41,458 nt of DNA from an uncultured Verrucomicrobiota bacterium (GCA_903922605.1 CAIXUG010000033.1:1-41458), one strand, 5' to 3'. Shown: positions 9,013 through 17,717, counted from the stretch's first letter. Notes: generated by a model not told the origin, from the letters alone. Numbers and translations: made by a program.

Positions 9013-10389
9013 TCAATCAGAGATGGCAAATTGAATGATTTTAGTCTCCTTGCTCAATGTGCCACGCACAAACAGCACCGCGTGCAGATAGTTCAATCGG
9101 TAGCGATAGACTTGGTTGTCGCCCTCATTTTTTTGCTCGACCAGATCAAGCGACTGAATGGCCCCCAGTATCCTCACGTCGTCTCCGAATGCGGCTTCCA
9201 ACTCGCTGCTCAGTCTCGAAGCTAGTTCCGGGGTGAACCTGTGCGGGTCGAGCTTGCCGTCCGCAAAGTCTTCGATCACTGCTTTGATCCGGGCCGTCAC
9301 TTGGGGATCTTGGTCCGCAATGGGCTTCTCAGCCGGCGGAAGCAGTGCTGGCACATAGAATCCGGCCACCCTGCGAGCCAAGTCTCGCAGGTCGCGGTTC
9401 TCGGCGTTGGCCAGCACGATGATTGTGAGCCGGTCGTCGATAAACCGTTCGAAATCGGACGAGAATCCGGGAAGACCACCGTCGTGTCTTATCCGCCTAT
9501 GACCATTTATGGCATCAACAAACCAGCCAAATCCGTAAGGTTGGACCGTACCGCTTTTCAACGTTACCGGAGTCCACATCTGCTCCCGACTGGCCGCTTT
9601 GAGGATCGTGTCGGCGGACAGGGCCGCGTCCCATTTCGCCAGGTCAAGCACGTTGGAAAGAAAAGCCCCGCTAGGACGAAGGGCAATCCAGTCGGGGGCA
9701 TTTTGCAATCTGTGCCCCTTCGAGGAATAACCGCTGGCCCGATGGGGAACAATGTCCGCCGTGGTCGTCCGGCTCGCGCTCATCCCTGCGGGTACAAAAA
9801 GACGGTCGGCCACGAATTCCCCCCACGGTTTGTCGCTGACCCGACGGATGATTTCGGCGAGTGCGTAGTAGCCGGCATTTGAATACTCCCACTTCTCCCC
9901 GGGTGCAAAACGAAGCGGAAGCAAGGCCAGCGCCTTGATGACATCGGCATCGGATTGCGCTTTGAAGGGATCAAAGCCCGGCACTTCCCGCACCAATCCC
10001 GACGTATGAGACAGCAGATTGCCGATGGTGATGTCTCTCCAGGCATCCGGAGTAGTTTCAAGATGTTTGCCAATGGGATCGTCCAGGCCGATTTCCCCCT
10101 CTTGTGCCAGCAACATGATCGCAGCGGCGAGGAATTGTTTGCTGACTGAACCGACTTTGAAAACGGTGTCCGGGGTTGCGCGCGTGTCGGTCTCCACATT
10201 GGCCAGTCCGTAGCCCTGTGCCTTGATGAGCTTTCCATCCTTGGCCACGGCCAGTGAGAGACCCGGGATGTGCAGCCACTGCCTTTGAGTTTCGACGTAA
10301 TCGTCCACTTGGTCCGCAAATGCTGCCTGACAGGCAAGCAACGCCAGACTCAGTCCAAGGCCGCGTGATAGGAGTTTGCTGACGCACAT
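9013..10389 (-). CDS. serine hydrolase, class C beta-lactamase-like
   Basis: 458 residues with a signal peptide (MCVSKLLSRGLGLSLALLAC, cleavage near AAFA). The penicillin-binding/beta-lactamase fold is shown by SVSK (SxxK nucleophile and lysine, ~residue 79), YSN (YxN, ~168) and HDGG in the place of the KTG triad (~308). These motifs and the opening WLHIPGLSLAVAKDGKL are typical of the large beta-lactamase (class C)/esterase family, whose members hydrolyse esters, D-amino-acid peptides or beta-lactams; the substrate cannot be told. A ~100-residue C-terminal extension carries no known motif. A good ribosome-binding site (GAGGGG) sits upstream of the ATG. It follows the sigma-TIGR03435 gene by only 15 bases, so the two are probably one transcript. 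Confidence 0.85.
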   Translation of the reverse strand: MCVSKLLSRGLGLSLALLACQAAFADQVDDYVETQRQWLHIPGLSLAVAKDGKLIKAQGYGLANVETDTRATPDTVFKVGSVSKQFLAAAIMLLAQEGEIGLDDPIGKHLETTPDAWRDITIGNLLSHTSGLVREVPGFDPFKAQSDADVIKALALLPLRFAPGEKWEYSNAGYYALAEIIRRVSDKPWGEFVADRLFVPAGMSASRTTTADIVPHRASGYSSKGHRLQNAPDWIALRPSGAFLSNVLDLAKWDAALSADTILKAASREQMWTPVTLKSGTVQPYGFGWFVDAINGHRRIRHDGGLPGFSSDFERFIDDRLTIIVLANAENRDLRDLARRVAGFYVPALLPPAEKPIADQDPQVTARIKAVIEDFADGKLDPHRFTPELASRLSSELEAAFGDDVRILGAIQSLDLVEQKNEGDNQVYRYRLNYLHAVLFVRGTLSKETKIIQFAISD

Positions 10390-10404
10390 GTTAGTCCCCT
10401 CAGT

Positions 10405-11874
10405 TTACCTGGTTCTGTCCACGACCAGCATCTCGATGAGTTCGCTGCCGGGGACGAGTTCGAGGCCGAGTTCATTGAGCAAAGCCAGTTTCAGCCCTTC
10501 CGGATTTTTTCGGAATTCCTGTTCATCCCATTCCAGGTCAATGTCGAATCGGCTGGCAATCCAGGTGTGATCAATCACCGGCACTTCGAAGTAGCTCTCG
10601 AGCAACTCGGCCAGACCGGACAGCGGCTGGTTGGGAATCGAGCACTGCCCCGGCCCGATGACGGAGTCAGCCACTGCCCCGCGACCCGCCGTTGGTTTCA
10701 ACCCTGGCGCGTGCGCATTTTTTATTGTGAGAATCAGCACGTGCGTTTGCCGGGTGGTTTTCTTGCCCGTATAACCGAGTTTCCTCTCAATCTCCTTTTG
10801 CAACGCCTGTTCCGATCCGGTTTGCAGGTTGGCGATGAAATCATATCTCTCTTTTGGCAGTGCGGAGGGGAAAACGGTCCGGGAGGCCAGTGTTCCGTAA
10901 GCCGCCTGCAGAATCTCCCTAACCGGAGCGCCAATCCCGATGACTTTCCGGTTCCCTTCGCGACGGTCGTAGCCCCAGCCGCCGAAGTCAGGGACATTGG
11001 AGGGAACAACCCTCACTTGGGCTGGCACTCTCTCCAGCATGGCGGTCTGGACCCTCGGAGTTTGCCACGGATAAAGGGTTCGTTCCCGGATTGCCTGGAT
11101 GGTCACCGTGGTTGTTCCCACGACGAGCAGCACGGCGGCGCCCACGACCATCGCCGTTTTCGCTTTGGCCCACGCCATGATGTTCAACGCCCCTTTGATG
11201 AGGGCTGCGGTGGAGCCCACGGCTGTCACCCCCTTGGCAACCGCGACAGCGGTGGCGGTTTTCGCCAGCACCGCCGGAGCGGCCTGGACGGAGTTTGCCG
11301 AGATCGCCGCGGTCAGGACCGCAGCGGGCAGGACCACACCGCGTTTGGTAAAGAATAAGCGCAACTTTTCCACCGCGCGATTCAGACGCATCTTGGCCGC
11401 ATCTTCGCTTGCGCTCAGAGCGGCACCGACCTCTTTCATGCTCTTGCCGTCGAAATATCGCAGCACGACCGCGTGGCGGTCCGTTGCGCCCAACCCGGCC
11501 ATGGCCTCATCCAGCAGCGGGGTGATTTGCGACCAGGCCTCAGATTCGGTTCCGTTCAACAAAGTTTCCATCTGAACCTCCTGTTCCCGACGGACGCGCC
11601 GGATTTCACTGCGGACAAATGTCATCGCTGTTAGCCGCGAGGTTTCATGCAGCCAGCCGGCGAGGAGGACCTTTTTACCAAACTGCGGAGCTTTTTTCGC
11701 GAGAATGACGAAGACCGCCTGGGTGATTTCCTCGGCGGAATGCGGGTTGCGGGTATGGCGCAATGCGACCGAATGAACCTTGTCAACGTGTCGCGTGACG
11801 AGCTCGGCAAAGGCTTCCTCGGAGTGTAACTCGGTGTATTGCCGCAACAAAGCAATGTCGTCCGGTTCCTGCAT
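10405..11874 (-). CDS. sigma-70 (ECF) domain fused to membrane and TIGR03435-like domain
   Basis: About 489 residues in three parts. Residues 1-165 are an ECF sigma factor: region 2 (AFAELVTRHVDKVHSVALRH, then SAEEITQAVFVILAKKAP) and region 4 (LGATDRHAVVLRYFDGKSMK, then ASEDAAKMRLNRAVEKLR). An Ala-rich stretch and one strong transmembrane helix follow (MVVGAAVLLVVGTTTVTI). The last ~190 residues look like the TIGR03435 'soil-associated' domain (PVREILQAAYG, KERYDFIANL, PLSGLAELLESYFEVPVIDH, final FDIDLEWDE). The sigma part would therefore be tethered to the membrane with the C-terminal domain outside, which suggests signal sensing; this is inference. A TTG at 11880 is also in frame, but the ATG at 11874 is preferred. 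The serine hydrolase gene follows 15 bases downstream. Confidence 0.82.
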   Translation of the reverse strand: MQEPDDIALLRQYTELHSEEAFAELVTRHVDKVHSVALRHTRNPHSAEEITQAVFVILAKKAPQFGKKVLLAGWLHETSRLTAMTFVRSEIRRVRREQEVQMETLLNGTESEAWSQITPLLDEAMAGLGATDRHAVVLRYFDGKSMKEVGAALSASEDAAKMRLNRAVEKLRLFFTKRGVVLPAAVLTAAISANSVQAAPAVLAKTATAVAVAKGVTAVGSTAALIKGALNIMAWAKAKTAMVVGAAVLLVVGTTTVTIQAIRERTLYPWQTPRVQTAMLERVPAQVRVVPSNVPDFGGWGYDRREGNRKVIGIGAPVREILQAAYGTLASRTVFPSALPKERYDFIANLQTGSEQALQKEIERKLGYTGKKTTRQTHVLILTIKNAHAPGLKPTAGRGAVADSVIGPGQCSIPNQPLSGLAELLESYFEVPVIDHTWIASRFDIDLEWDEQEFRKNPEGLKLALLNELGLELVPGSELIEMLVVDRTR

Positions 11875-11984
11875 CTCCAACTAATTGCCGCCGGAGAGGA
11901 AAAGGTAACAGTCTTTTTCGCGTCGGGGCGGGCCATCTGTGCTGCCACTCAGCGGTCGCGTCGGCGTGCGTCTGGAAAATGATG

Positions 11985-12236
11985 ATTGCTGAGGAATCAG
12001 GCGAGTCTGCGGAGCTGCATCCATTGGAGGCGAGACAGATGAAGGATTCGGCGCTCTCGACCGTAGTAGTCACGGAGCAAGGGCGGTGGCGCAGGAGCCA
12101 GCCGAAGGTCCTTTCGGCGCGCCAGGGATACGCCAGCATCTTGATTCTCAGCGCCTTGTCGGCACGTTTGACGGACTCGATTAGGCTGGCGGAGGTGGAA
12201 TGGCCCTTTCGCGGCGGGGTGTCCTGAATTTCCGTG
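11985..12236 (-). mobile_element. degenerate IS5-type transposase C-terminal fragment
   Basis: One minus-strand frame gives ESVKRADKALRIK, WRAERTFGWLLRHRP and TTVESAESFICLA. This is the C-terminal signature of IS5/IS4-like DDE transposases (the catalytic Glu region '(V/A)ERTF.WL...R' and the following '..E...SAE.FI.LA'). The rest of the gene is missing, the sequence after RHRP is partly out of register, and no terminal inverted repeats were found. It is a dead remnant between the sigma-fusion gene and the UbiA gene. The wider gap 11875-12358 shows nothing else. Confidence 0.65.
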
Positions 12237-12358
12237 ATTCTTTATGGACCAGGCACACTTGCCCGAGGTGGGGTGCCACGATTCCAGATTCAGACCGGAT
12301 CGCCACCGGAATGGTTTGGCGTGTCGTTGGGGAGCAGTTCGCCTAGTCTCCGCGGGCC

Positions 12359-13222
12359 GTGGCCTCATCGCTTCCATCCGCCCGCACGCTGCTGGTGCTG
12401 GGCCGTGCCTCGAACCTGCCGACCGTCTGGTCGAACTGTTTCGCGGGCTGGCTGCTGGGCGGGGGCGGCCCGGGCCGCGCGCTCGCGCAGCTCTGCGTGG
12501 GCGGTTCGCTACTGTATCTCGGCGGCATGTACCTGAACGACGCCTTCGACGCCTCGTTTGACCGGCAATTCCGGCGGGAGCGGCCCATCCCCAGCGGGGC
12601 CATCGAGGAGCGGCTGGTGTGGCAGCTCGGATTTGGCCTGCTCGGCCTCGGCTGGCTGCTGCTGGCCGTGCTGGGCTGGGATTCAGCGCTGCTCGCCACA
12701 CTGCTCGTGGTGGCCGTGCTGGTGTATGACGCGGTCCACAAGGCGGTGGCGTTTTCTCCGGTGCTGATGGCCGCGTGCCGTTTCTTTCTGCTGCTCGTCG
12801 CGGCGTCGGCGAGCCAGGGAGGTGTGACTGGCGAAAGCGTCTGGAACGCGCTGGCCCTCGCGGGCTGGATCGTCGGCCTGAGCTACGTGGCGAAGCGCGA
12901 GAGCACCACCGGGCAGCTTCAGCGCTGGCCGCTGGCCCCGCTCGCGCTGCCGTTTCTGTTCGCCGCGCTCTACAATTTCCACGCCGAGTCGCAGGGCCGC
13001 GCGGTCGTGCTCGCCGTCGTACTGGTGGCCTGGGCCGGGTGGTGTCTGCGGCATACGTTCCTGACGGGCAACCGCAACCTCGGCCTCACCGTGGCGGGCC
13101 TGTTGGCGGGCATCTGCCTCGTGGATGTGCTCGCGGTCACGCCATCGTGGGCGGGCTGCGCGGTGTTCGGCGGGCTGTTTTTGGCGTCGCTGCTGGGGCA
13201 GCGCTTCGTGCCCGCGACGTGA
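12359..13222 (+). CDS. UbiA-family prenyltransferase
   Basis: 287 residues and strongly hydrophobic, with about eight or nine membrane helices. The first Asp-rich motif NDAFDASFD (N60, D61, D64, D68) is intact; it binds the Mg-diphosphate of the prenyl donor. The second motif is YDAVHK, with only one Asp, as in some UbiA subfamilies where Lys follows. Enzymes of this family move a polyprenyl chain onto an aromatic or other acceptor in the membrane (quinones, haem, lipids). The acceptor cannot be deduced and no quinone genes are near. The start is a GTG at 12359, giving a compact N-terminus (LVLGRASNLPTVWSN). Shikimate kinase follows by about 50 bases. Confidence 0.82.
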   Translation: MASSLPSARTLLVLGRASNLPTVWSNCFAGWLLGGGGPGRALAQLCVGGSLLYLGGMYLNDAFDASFDRQFRRERPIPSGAIEERLVWQLGFGLLGLGWLLLAVLGWDSALLATLLVVAVLVYDAVHKAVAFSPVLMAACRFFLLLVAASASQGGVTGESVWNALALAGWIVGLSYVAKRESTTGQLQRWPLAPLALPFLFAALYNFHAESQGRAVVLAVVLVAWAGWCLRHTFLTGNRNLGLTVAGLLAGICLVDVLAVTPSWAGCAVFGGLFLASLLGQRFVPAT

Positions 13223-13274
13223 GCCGGACAAGTTCGGGGTTCAAAGATTGGGGCGCAGGGTCCAGTCTCCCGCC

Positions 13275-13814
13275 ATGTCGCCGCCACGCCAGTTTCGAAA
13301 TGTTGCCCTCGTGGGCTTCATGGGCGCGGGCAAATCCACCGTTGGTTACCTGCTGGCCGAGCTGCTCCATTACGAGCTGGTGGACACCGACAAGGTGATC
13401 GAGCAGCGCGCGGGCCGGCGCATCAGCGACATCTTCGCCACCGATGGCGAGCCGGCCTTCCGCGCGCTGGAGTCGGCGCTGGTGCAGGAGCTGGAGTCGG
13501 CGAAGGACACGGTGATCTCCACGGGCGGCGGGTTGGTGGTGAACCCCGACAACCTCGCCAGCCTCAAGCGACATTCCCTGGTGGCCTGCCTCTGGGCGTC
13601 GCCCCAGGTCATTTACGACCGGGTGCGCCACCAGTCGCACCGACCGCTCCTCCAGGCGCCCGACCCGCTCGCCAAGATCGCCGAGCTGCTGGCGGTCCGC
13701 ACGCCGATGTACAAGCAGGCCGACCTGCTGGTCGGCGTGGATTTCCGCGCGCCCCAGGAGACAGCGCGGCACATCGCCGCCTCCCTGCGCCGGCTGCAGA
13801 CGGTGCCGGCCTGA
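13275..13814 (+). CDS. aroK: shikimate kinase
   Basis: 179 residues, the usual length. It phosphorylates shikimate at the 3-hydroxyl with ATP, the fifth step of the chorismate pathway, in the cytoplasm. Visible motifs are Walker A GFMGAGKST (14-22), substrate Asp in VDTDK (D37/D39), FR in EPAFRALE (shikimate-binding Arg ~63), STGGGLV (82-88) and the lid Arg in QSHRPLL. The start is the ATG at 13275; the open frame extends upstream but would overlap the UbiA gene. The next gene, queG, begins almost at once (13816), so UbiA, aroK and queG may share a transcript. Confidence 0.93.
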   Translation: MSPPRQFRNVALVGFMGAGKSTVGYLLAELLHYELVDTDKVIEQRAGRRISDIFATDGEPAFRALESALVQELESAKDTVISTGGGLVVNPDNLASLKRHSLVACLWASPQVIYDRVRHQSHRPLLQAPDPLAKIAELLAVRTPMYKQADLLVGVDFRAPQETARHIAASLRRLQTVPA

Positions 13815-13815
13815 T

Positions 13816-14928
13816 GTGTTCCGCGACGTGAAGGCCGCCGTCCAGCAACGCGCCCGCGAACTCGGCTTCGATGCCTGTCGCATCACCTCCGCTGCCCCCC
13901 CTGCCAGCGCGGCAGAGTTCCAGCAGGCCGTGGCGGAAGGCCGTCATGGCGAGTTGGCCTGGCTCGCGCGCAACGCGGAGAAGCGCACCGACCCGCAGCT
14001 CGTGCTGCCCGGTGCCAAGAGCGTGGTCGTGCTCGCCGTAAGCTATGAAAATGACGAGCCACGGAATTTCGAATTGCGAGTGGCGAATGACGAGCGGGGA
14101 ACAAGGGGCCAAAGTGCGCCCGCCGAAATTCGAAATTCGAAATTCGAAATTCGAAATTCAGGAACAGTGGCTCGCTACGCGCGCTATGCCGATTACCACG
14201 ACGTCCTCGTGGAACCGCTGAAACAGCTCAGCGCGTTTGTGGATGAAATCGGCGGTTCCGGCACACGCTCGCTGTGGTACGTGGACACGGGGCCGGTACT
14301 GGAACGCGACCTGGCCCAGCGCGCCGGACTCGGCTTTGTCGGCAAGCACACGAACCTGATTTCTCGCTCGCTGGGGAACTGGTTCTTCCTCGCCGAAATC
14401 CTGACGACGTTGGCCCTGGAGCCGGACACGGCGGAGCACAACCATTGCGGCTCCTGCACGCGCTGCCTGACCGCGTGTCCGACGCAGGCCCTGCCGGCAC
14501 CCTTCACGCTGGATGCGCGCCGCTGCATTTCCTACCTCACGATCGAGCTGAAGGGCAGCATCCCGGTCGAGCTGCGCCCGCTGATCGGCGACCGCATTTA
14601 CGGCTGCGATGACTGCCTGGCCGCATGCCCGTGGAACCGCTTCGCCCGCGAAGGCCAGCTCATGAAGGCGCACGCCCGGCCCGACCTGATCCGGCCCGAT
14701 CTGCTCGCACTGCTGGCGCTGGATGCCGCCGCGTTCAAGGCGAAATTCGCTGGATCACCGGTCCTGCGGACCAAACGACGCGGACTGCTGCGCAACGTGT
14801 GCGTGGCGCTGGGAAATGTCGGCGATGCGTCGGCGCTTCCCGCACTGGAACGTGCGGCGGCCGATCCCGAACCGCTGATTGCCGAACACGCCATCTGGGC
14901 GCTGTCGCAGATCAGCGAGCGACTTTGA
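13816..14928 (+). CDS. queG: epoxyqueuosine reductase with in-frame repeat insertion
   Basis: 370 residues. QueG reduces epoxyqueuosine to queuosine in tRNA using cobalamin and two [4Fe-4S] clusters. Visible are YVDTGPVLERDLAQRAGLG (active-site Asp and substrate loop, ~153-171), ferredoxin motifs HCGSCTRCLTACPTQA (~210) and CDDCLAACPWN (~263), and a C-terminal HEAT-like tail (ALGNVGDASALPALERAA). Between SYENDEP and ARYARYADYHDVL there are about 33 extra residues (including EIRNSKFEIRNS) encoded by an AT-rich palindromic repeat at 14063-14160. Normal QueG has a much shorter loop here. The insertion keeps the frame, so the protein is probably functional with an enlarged surface loop. Confidence 0.92.
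   Translation: MFRDVKAAVQQRARELGFDACRITSAAPPASAAEFQQAVAEGRHGELAWLARNAEKRTDPQLVLPGAKSVVVLAVSYENDEPRNFELRVANDERGTRGQSAPAEIRNSKFEIRNSGTVARYARYADYHDVLVEPLKQLSAFVDEIGGSGTRSLWYVDTGPVLERDLAQRAGLGFVGKHTNLISRSLGNWFFLAEILTTLALEPDTAEHNHCGSCTRCLTACPTQALPAPFTLDARRCISYLTIELKGSIPVELRPLIGDRIYGCDDCLAACPWNRFAREGQLMKAHARPDLIRPDLLALLALDAAAFKAKFAGSPVLRTKRRGLLRNVCVALGNVGDASALPALERAAADPEPLIAEHAIWALSQISERL
14063..14160. repeat. palindromic heptamer-repeat element inside queG
   Basis: Five perfect tandem copies of GAAATTC fill 14125-14159. The left end carries the inverted relative (GAATTTC at 14064-14070 followed by GAATTGC), so the element is an imperfect palindrome. It is AT-rich against GC-rich flanks and sits in frame within the queG coding sequence, adding about 33 codons. 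Confidence 0.75.
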
Positions 14929-14949
14929 AAGCCGCAAGGATGAGGCACG

Positions 14950-15008
14950 CGACCTCTCTTCCTCTCACTTTCTCACTCACTGACCCACTGGCTCACTGTT
15001 CACTGATC
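14950..15008. repeat. low-complexity CACT/CTCAC repeat between convergent genes
   Basis: The gap between queG and the YebC-family gene (14929-15010) is largely a degenerate series of TCACT/CTCAC units. On the minus strand it reads CAGTGAACAGTGAGCCAGTG and so on. It is consistent with a short interspersed repeat rather than a terminator; no stem with a T tract is seen. Confidence 0.45.
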
Positions 15009-15010
15009 GC

Positions 15011-15733
15011 TCAGGCGAGCGCCGCGTAGACGTGATGGACGTCGTCGTGGTCGTCCAGCTCGTTGAGGAAGGCGACGACCTCCTGATGGGCGGCCCCTTC
15101 GAGATGCACCGGAGTCTTGGCGATGTAGCGCATCTCGCTGGCCCCGATCTTCCAACCCGCCTTGGCCAGCCACGCGCTGACGGCGGCGAGATCCTTGATC
15201 TCCGTCAGAAACCGCGCGCCCTGGCTGCCCTCGGGAATTTCGTCGGCCTCGAGCGGTTCGACATTCTGCGCGCCCGCCTCGATGGCGTCGCCCTCGGGAT
15301 CACGGGACTTGTCGGTGTGGGTCGCCTCGACCACGCCCCAGTGACCGAAGAAGAAGTGCATGCTGCCGGGCTGGCCGAGCGCGCCGGCCTTGAACACGCG
15401 GCGGATTTCAGGCGCGGTGCGGTTCCGATTGTCGGTGAGACACTCGACGATCACGGGCATCTTGTGCGGGCCGAAGCCCTCGTAGGTGACCAGCTCGATG
15501 GTGACCGCCTCCTCGGTCTGGCCGCTGCCCTTCTTGATCGCGCGGTCGATGGTTTCGCGCGTCACCGAAGCCTTTTTGGCCTTTTCGACGGCGACGGCGA
15601 GCCGCGCGTTCAGGTCGGGTTCCGCGCCGCCGAGCTTGGCGGCGACCATGATTTCGCGGACGAGTTTGCCGTGGACCTGGCCCTTCTTGTGAGCCTCGAG
15701 TTCACGACCCTTCTGTTTCCATTGTGCGCCCAT
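15011..15733 (-). CDS. YebC/PmpR-family DNA-binding regulator
   Basis: 240 residues, the standard length. The N-terminus (GAQWKQKGRELEAHKKGQVH, then GKLVREIMVAAKLGG) matches the family signature of a KAK/KxKR-type basic start, and the middle has the conserved TYEGFGPHKMPVIVECLTDN followed by NRTAPEIRRVFKAGALGQPG. The three-domain arrangement is complete, ending in HLEGAAHQEVVAFLNELDDH. Family members bind DNA as transcription regulators, or assist translation of proline-rich stretches; this one may do either. It is convergent with queG. The name YebC is a family label only. Confidence 0.88.
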   Translation of the reverse strand: MGAQWKQKGRELEAHKKGQVHGKLVREIMVAAKLGGAEPDLNARLAVAVEKAKKASVTRETIDRAIKKGSGQTEEAVTIELVTYEGFGPHKMPVIVECLTDNRNRTAPEIRRVFKAGALGQPGSMHFFFGHWGVVEATHTDKSRDPEGDAIEAGAQNVEPLEADEIPEGSQGARFLTEIKDLAAVSAWLAKAGWKIGASEMRYIAKTPVHLEGAAHQEVVAFLNELDDHDDVHHVYAALA

Positions 15734-15946
15734 GAGAGGGGACAGTCTGGCGGAGACCGGGCGGAGACGGAAGCCCCAAGGCGTGCCGGCGGAATTTCAA
15801 ATTGAACCCCGGAAAGCAAACGACTGATCCCGGAAAATACCTTCCCTGACGCGCCGGGACGGAGTATTTTCACGAGGATATTCCAGCTTACAAGGTGGGA
15901 AGCATCCTTGGAAGCAAGGTCCATTGGCAAAGTCCTCCCTGGCCCC

Positions 15947-16465
15947 ATGAAACTGAAGTGCCTGCATTGCAACACGGTTTTGGATCTCGACCGGGAAGCC
16001 GATGGCGGCATCAAGCCGTTCGACTGTCCGGCATGCGGTTCGTTGAATGAAGAACCGTTCCAATTCATGGTCGCCGTGGCACCGCCTTCCTTGCCGCTGG
16101 AGCCCAAGCCGCAAAAGTTGAGTCCCAAACTGAAGCGGTCACTTGGCTTGGTCATTGCGGGTGTTTCGGCCGTCCTGATTGGGTTTTATCTATATGCCAA
16201 GTGGGACAATCATCGACGTATCGAGGAGGCGAACCGGCGGATGGATGAGGCGAACCGGCGGAAAGACGAGGCATTTTACGCGGAGGTTGAGCGGGATTTC
16301 GAGGCCTCGCGGCAACAGCTCGAACAAATCAGGCGGGACGATGAATCGGGGGCGCTTACCACCGAGAAGGCGAACTACTTCAAAGCCAAAGTGTTGAAAC
16401 ACATGAAGGAGGTGCGAGATTTGCGGGATCAATACGAACCCGCCCACCACTCTGCGTCTCATTAG
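15947..16465 (+). CDS. zinc-ribbon membrane protein, hypothetical
   Basis: 172 residues. It begins with a small zinc ribbon (MKLKCLHCNTVLDL and FDCPACGSLNEE, two CxxC pairs, residues 5-8 and ~29-32), then a proline-rich linker, one transmembrane helix (SLGLVIAGVSAVLIGFYLYA, ~65-84) and a highly charged coiled-coil tail (IEEANRRMDEANRRKDEAF, then repeated E/R/K). The first part would be cytoplasmic and the tail on the other side. No enzyme motif is present and the function is unknown. An in-frame start lies upstream at 15908, but the zinc ribbon placed at residue 1 favours 15947. It stands alone; the 256 bases after it show nothing recognisable. Confidence 0.7.
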   Translation: MKLKCLHCNTVLDLDREADGGIKPFDCPACGSLNEEPFQFMVAVAPPSLPLEPKPQKLSPKLKRSLGLVIAGVSAVLIGFYLYAKWDNHRRIEEANRRMDEANRRKDEAFYAEVERDFEASRQQLEQIRRDDESGALTTEKANYFKAKVLKHMKEVRDLRDQYEPAHHSASH

Positions 16466-16721
16466 CTTTCATTTGCCTCCTTCCGCTATGTCCGGCCGAG
16501 CATTCGCTCCCGACGCCTCGCCGGTCGTGGCCGGTACGCGGCGAATCAAGCACGTAAGGAAAAATGCGAGCTAACGCTTTCCCTGCCAGCGGCACCCTCT
16601 TCAAGGCGGTTTTGAGCGGCGGATCAGCGCCGTTGTCGTAGTCGCTAAATTCGGCCGCGGCAAATTGCGTCCATCGGCGGAACACGCTCGCCTTACGCCA
16701 AGCGGATGAGGCAGGCTGTGC

Positions 16722-17717
16722 ATGTTCCCACGCATGAGATTCCTGTCGAAATACGGTGCCCGCGGAGGCCTCCTGCTGTTCGTCTGGCTGGCTTGGCGGA
16801 CGGTGGCTGCCGCGGCGGGGCCGCTGTTACAGACCAACGACGTGGTCGCCTTCCTGGGCGGCGCGAACGTCGTGGCGGCGCAGCAATCAGGACAGTTGGA
16901 GGCCCTGCTGACGCTGGCGTACCCGGAGCACCGGCTGCGCTTTCGCAGCCTGGCGTGGGAGGGCGACACGGTGTTCGCTCAGCCGCGCGAGCTGAACTTT
17001 CCGCCCTTGACCAACCAGCTCGCGAAGATCGGCGCTACGGTCATCGTGTTTCAGTTCGGCCAGACCGAAGCCCGGGCGGGTGAGGCGAAGCGCGCGGACT
17101 TCATCCAGGCGTACGACCAGCTTCTCCTCGCGTGTGCCCGCCAGACGCCACGCCTGATCGTGGTCGTCCCGCCGCCATTTGAGGCCACGGGCGATCCGCT
17201 GCTGCCAGACCTCACCCGCCACAATGGCGATCTGGGCAAGTATGCCGCGAGCATTCGCACGTTGGCCGCCAAATACGGGGCAGCGGTTGTTGATCTCTCT
17301 GGAAAGGCTTTGCCGGCCGTACCGGGAAGTCCGGGCCGGCTGACCCGCGATGGCTGGCACCTCACGCCCGCCGGGCAGGCCCGCGTGGCCGCCAGCATGG
17401 CGCGCCAGCTCGGCGTGGAGGAGGCCACGTTGCGGGCAGCCATGCCGGGTGTGGCCGAGGACCGGAATGGCATGCCCTTCGAGGCGATCCGTCAGAAAGT
17501 CGTGGCGAAGAACCGCCTGTGGTTCCAGGCCTCGCGTCCGACGAACTGGGCCTTTCTCGGCGGTGACCGCACCGAGCAGCCGAGCAGCCACGACCACCGC
17601 GATCCCAAGGTGCGCTGGTTCCCGGCGGAGATGGAGCAGTTCGGCCCGCTCATCGCGACGGCGGAAAACGAGATCCACGAACTCGCCCGCAAGGCGAACA
17701 ACCCTCCACTGCGATGA
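16722..17717 (+). CDS. exported SGNH/GDSL-type hydrolase
   Basis: 331 residues with a signal peptide (GGLLLFVWLAWRTVAAAAGP). The fold is suggested by VVAFLGGANVV at the place of the GDS block, FQFGQTEA (block III region), a (D)GWHLTPAGQ block V near residue 210 (RDGWHLTPAGQARVA) and alternating strands. The usual nucleophilic Ser of GDS is replaced in FLGGAN, so either the register is different or the enzyme is inactive or altered. This protein type commonly precedes a PVC membrane-bound dehydrogenase gene, and here the next start overlaps its stop (ATGA at 17714-17717). The C-terminal ~90 residues (VVAKNRLWFQASRPTNWAFL and on) are typical of this PVC subfamily. Its substrate is unknown; a carbohydrate ester is a guess from the family. 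Confidence 0.75.
   Translation: MFPRMRFLSKYGARGGLLLFVWLAWRTVAAAAGPLLQTNDVVAFLGGANVVAAQQSGQLEALLTLAYPEHRLRFRSLAWEGDTVFAQPRELNFPPLTNQLAKIGATVIVFQFGQTEARAGEAKRADFIQAYDQLLLACARQTPRLIVVVPPPFEATGDPLLPDLTRHNGDLGKYAASIRTLAAKYGAAVVDLSGKALPAVPGSPGRLTRDGWHLTPAGQARVAASMARQLGVEEATLRAAMPGVAEDRNGMPFEAIRQKVVAKNRLWFQASRPTNWAFLGGDRTEQPSSHDHRDPKVRWFPAEMEQFGPLIATAENEIHELARKANNPPLR

Noticed and set aside
13125-13274. Longer N-terminus for shikimate kinase
   Set aside because: It overlaps the UbiA gene and does not look like aroK; the Walker A motif fits the start at 13275.
14125-14159. Possible CRISPR or tandem-repeat array
   Set aside because: The 7-base units have no spacers and lie in the queG frame; no cas genes are present in the window.
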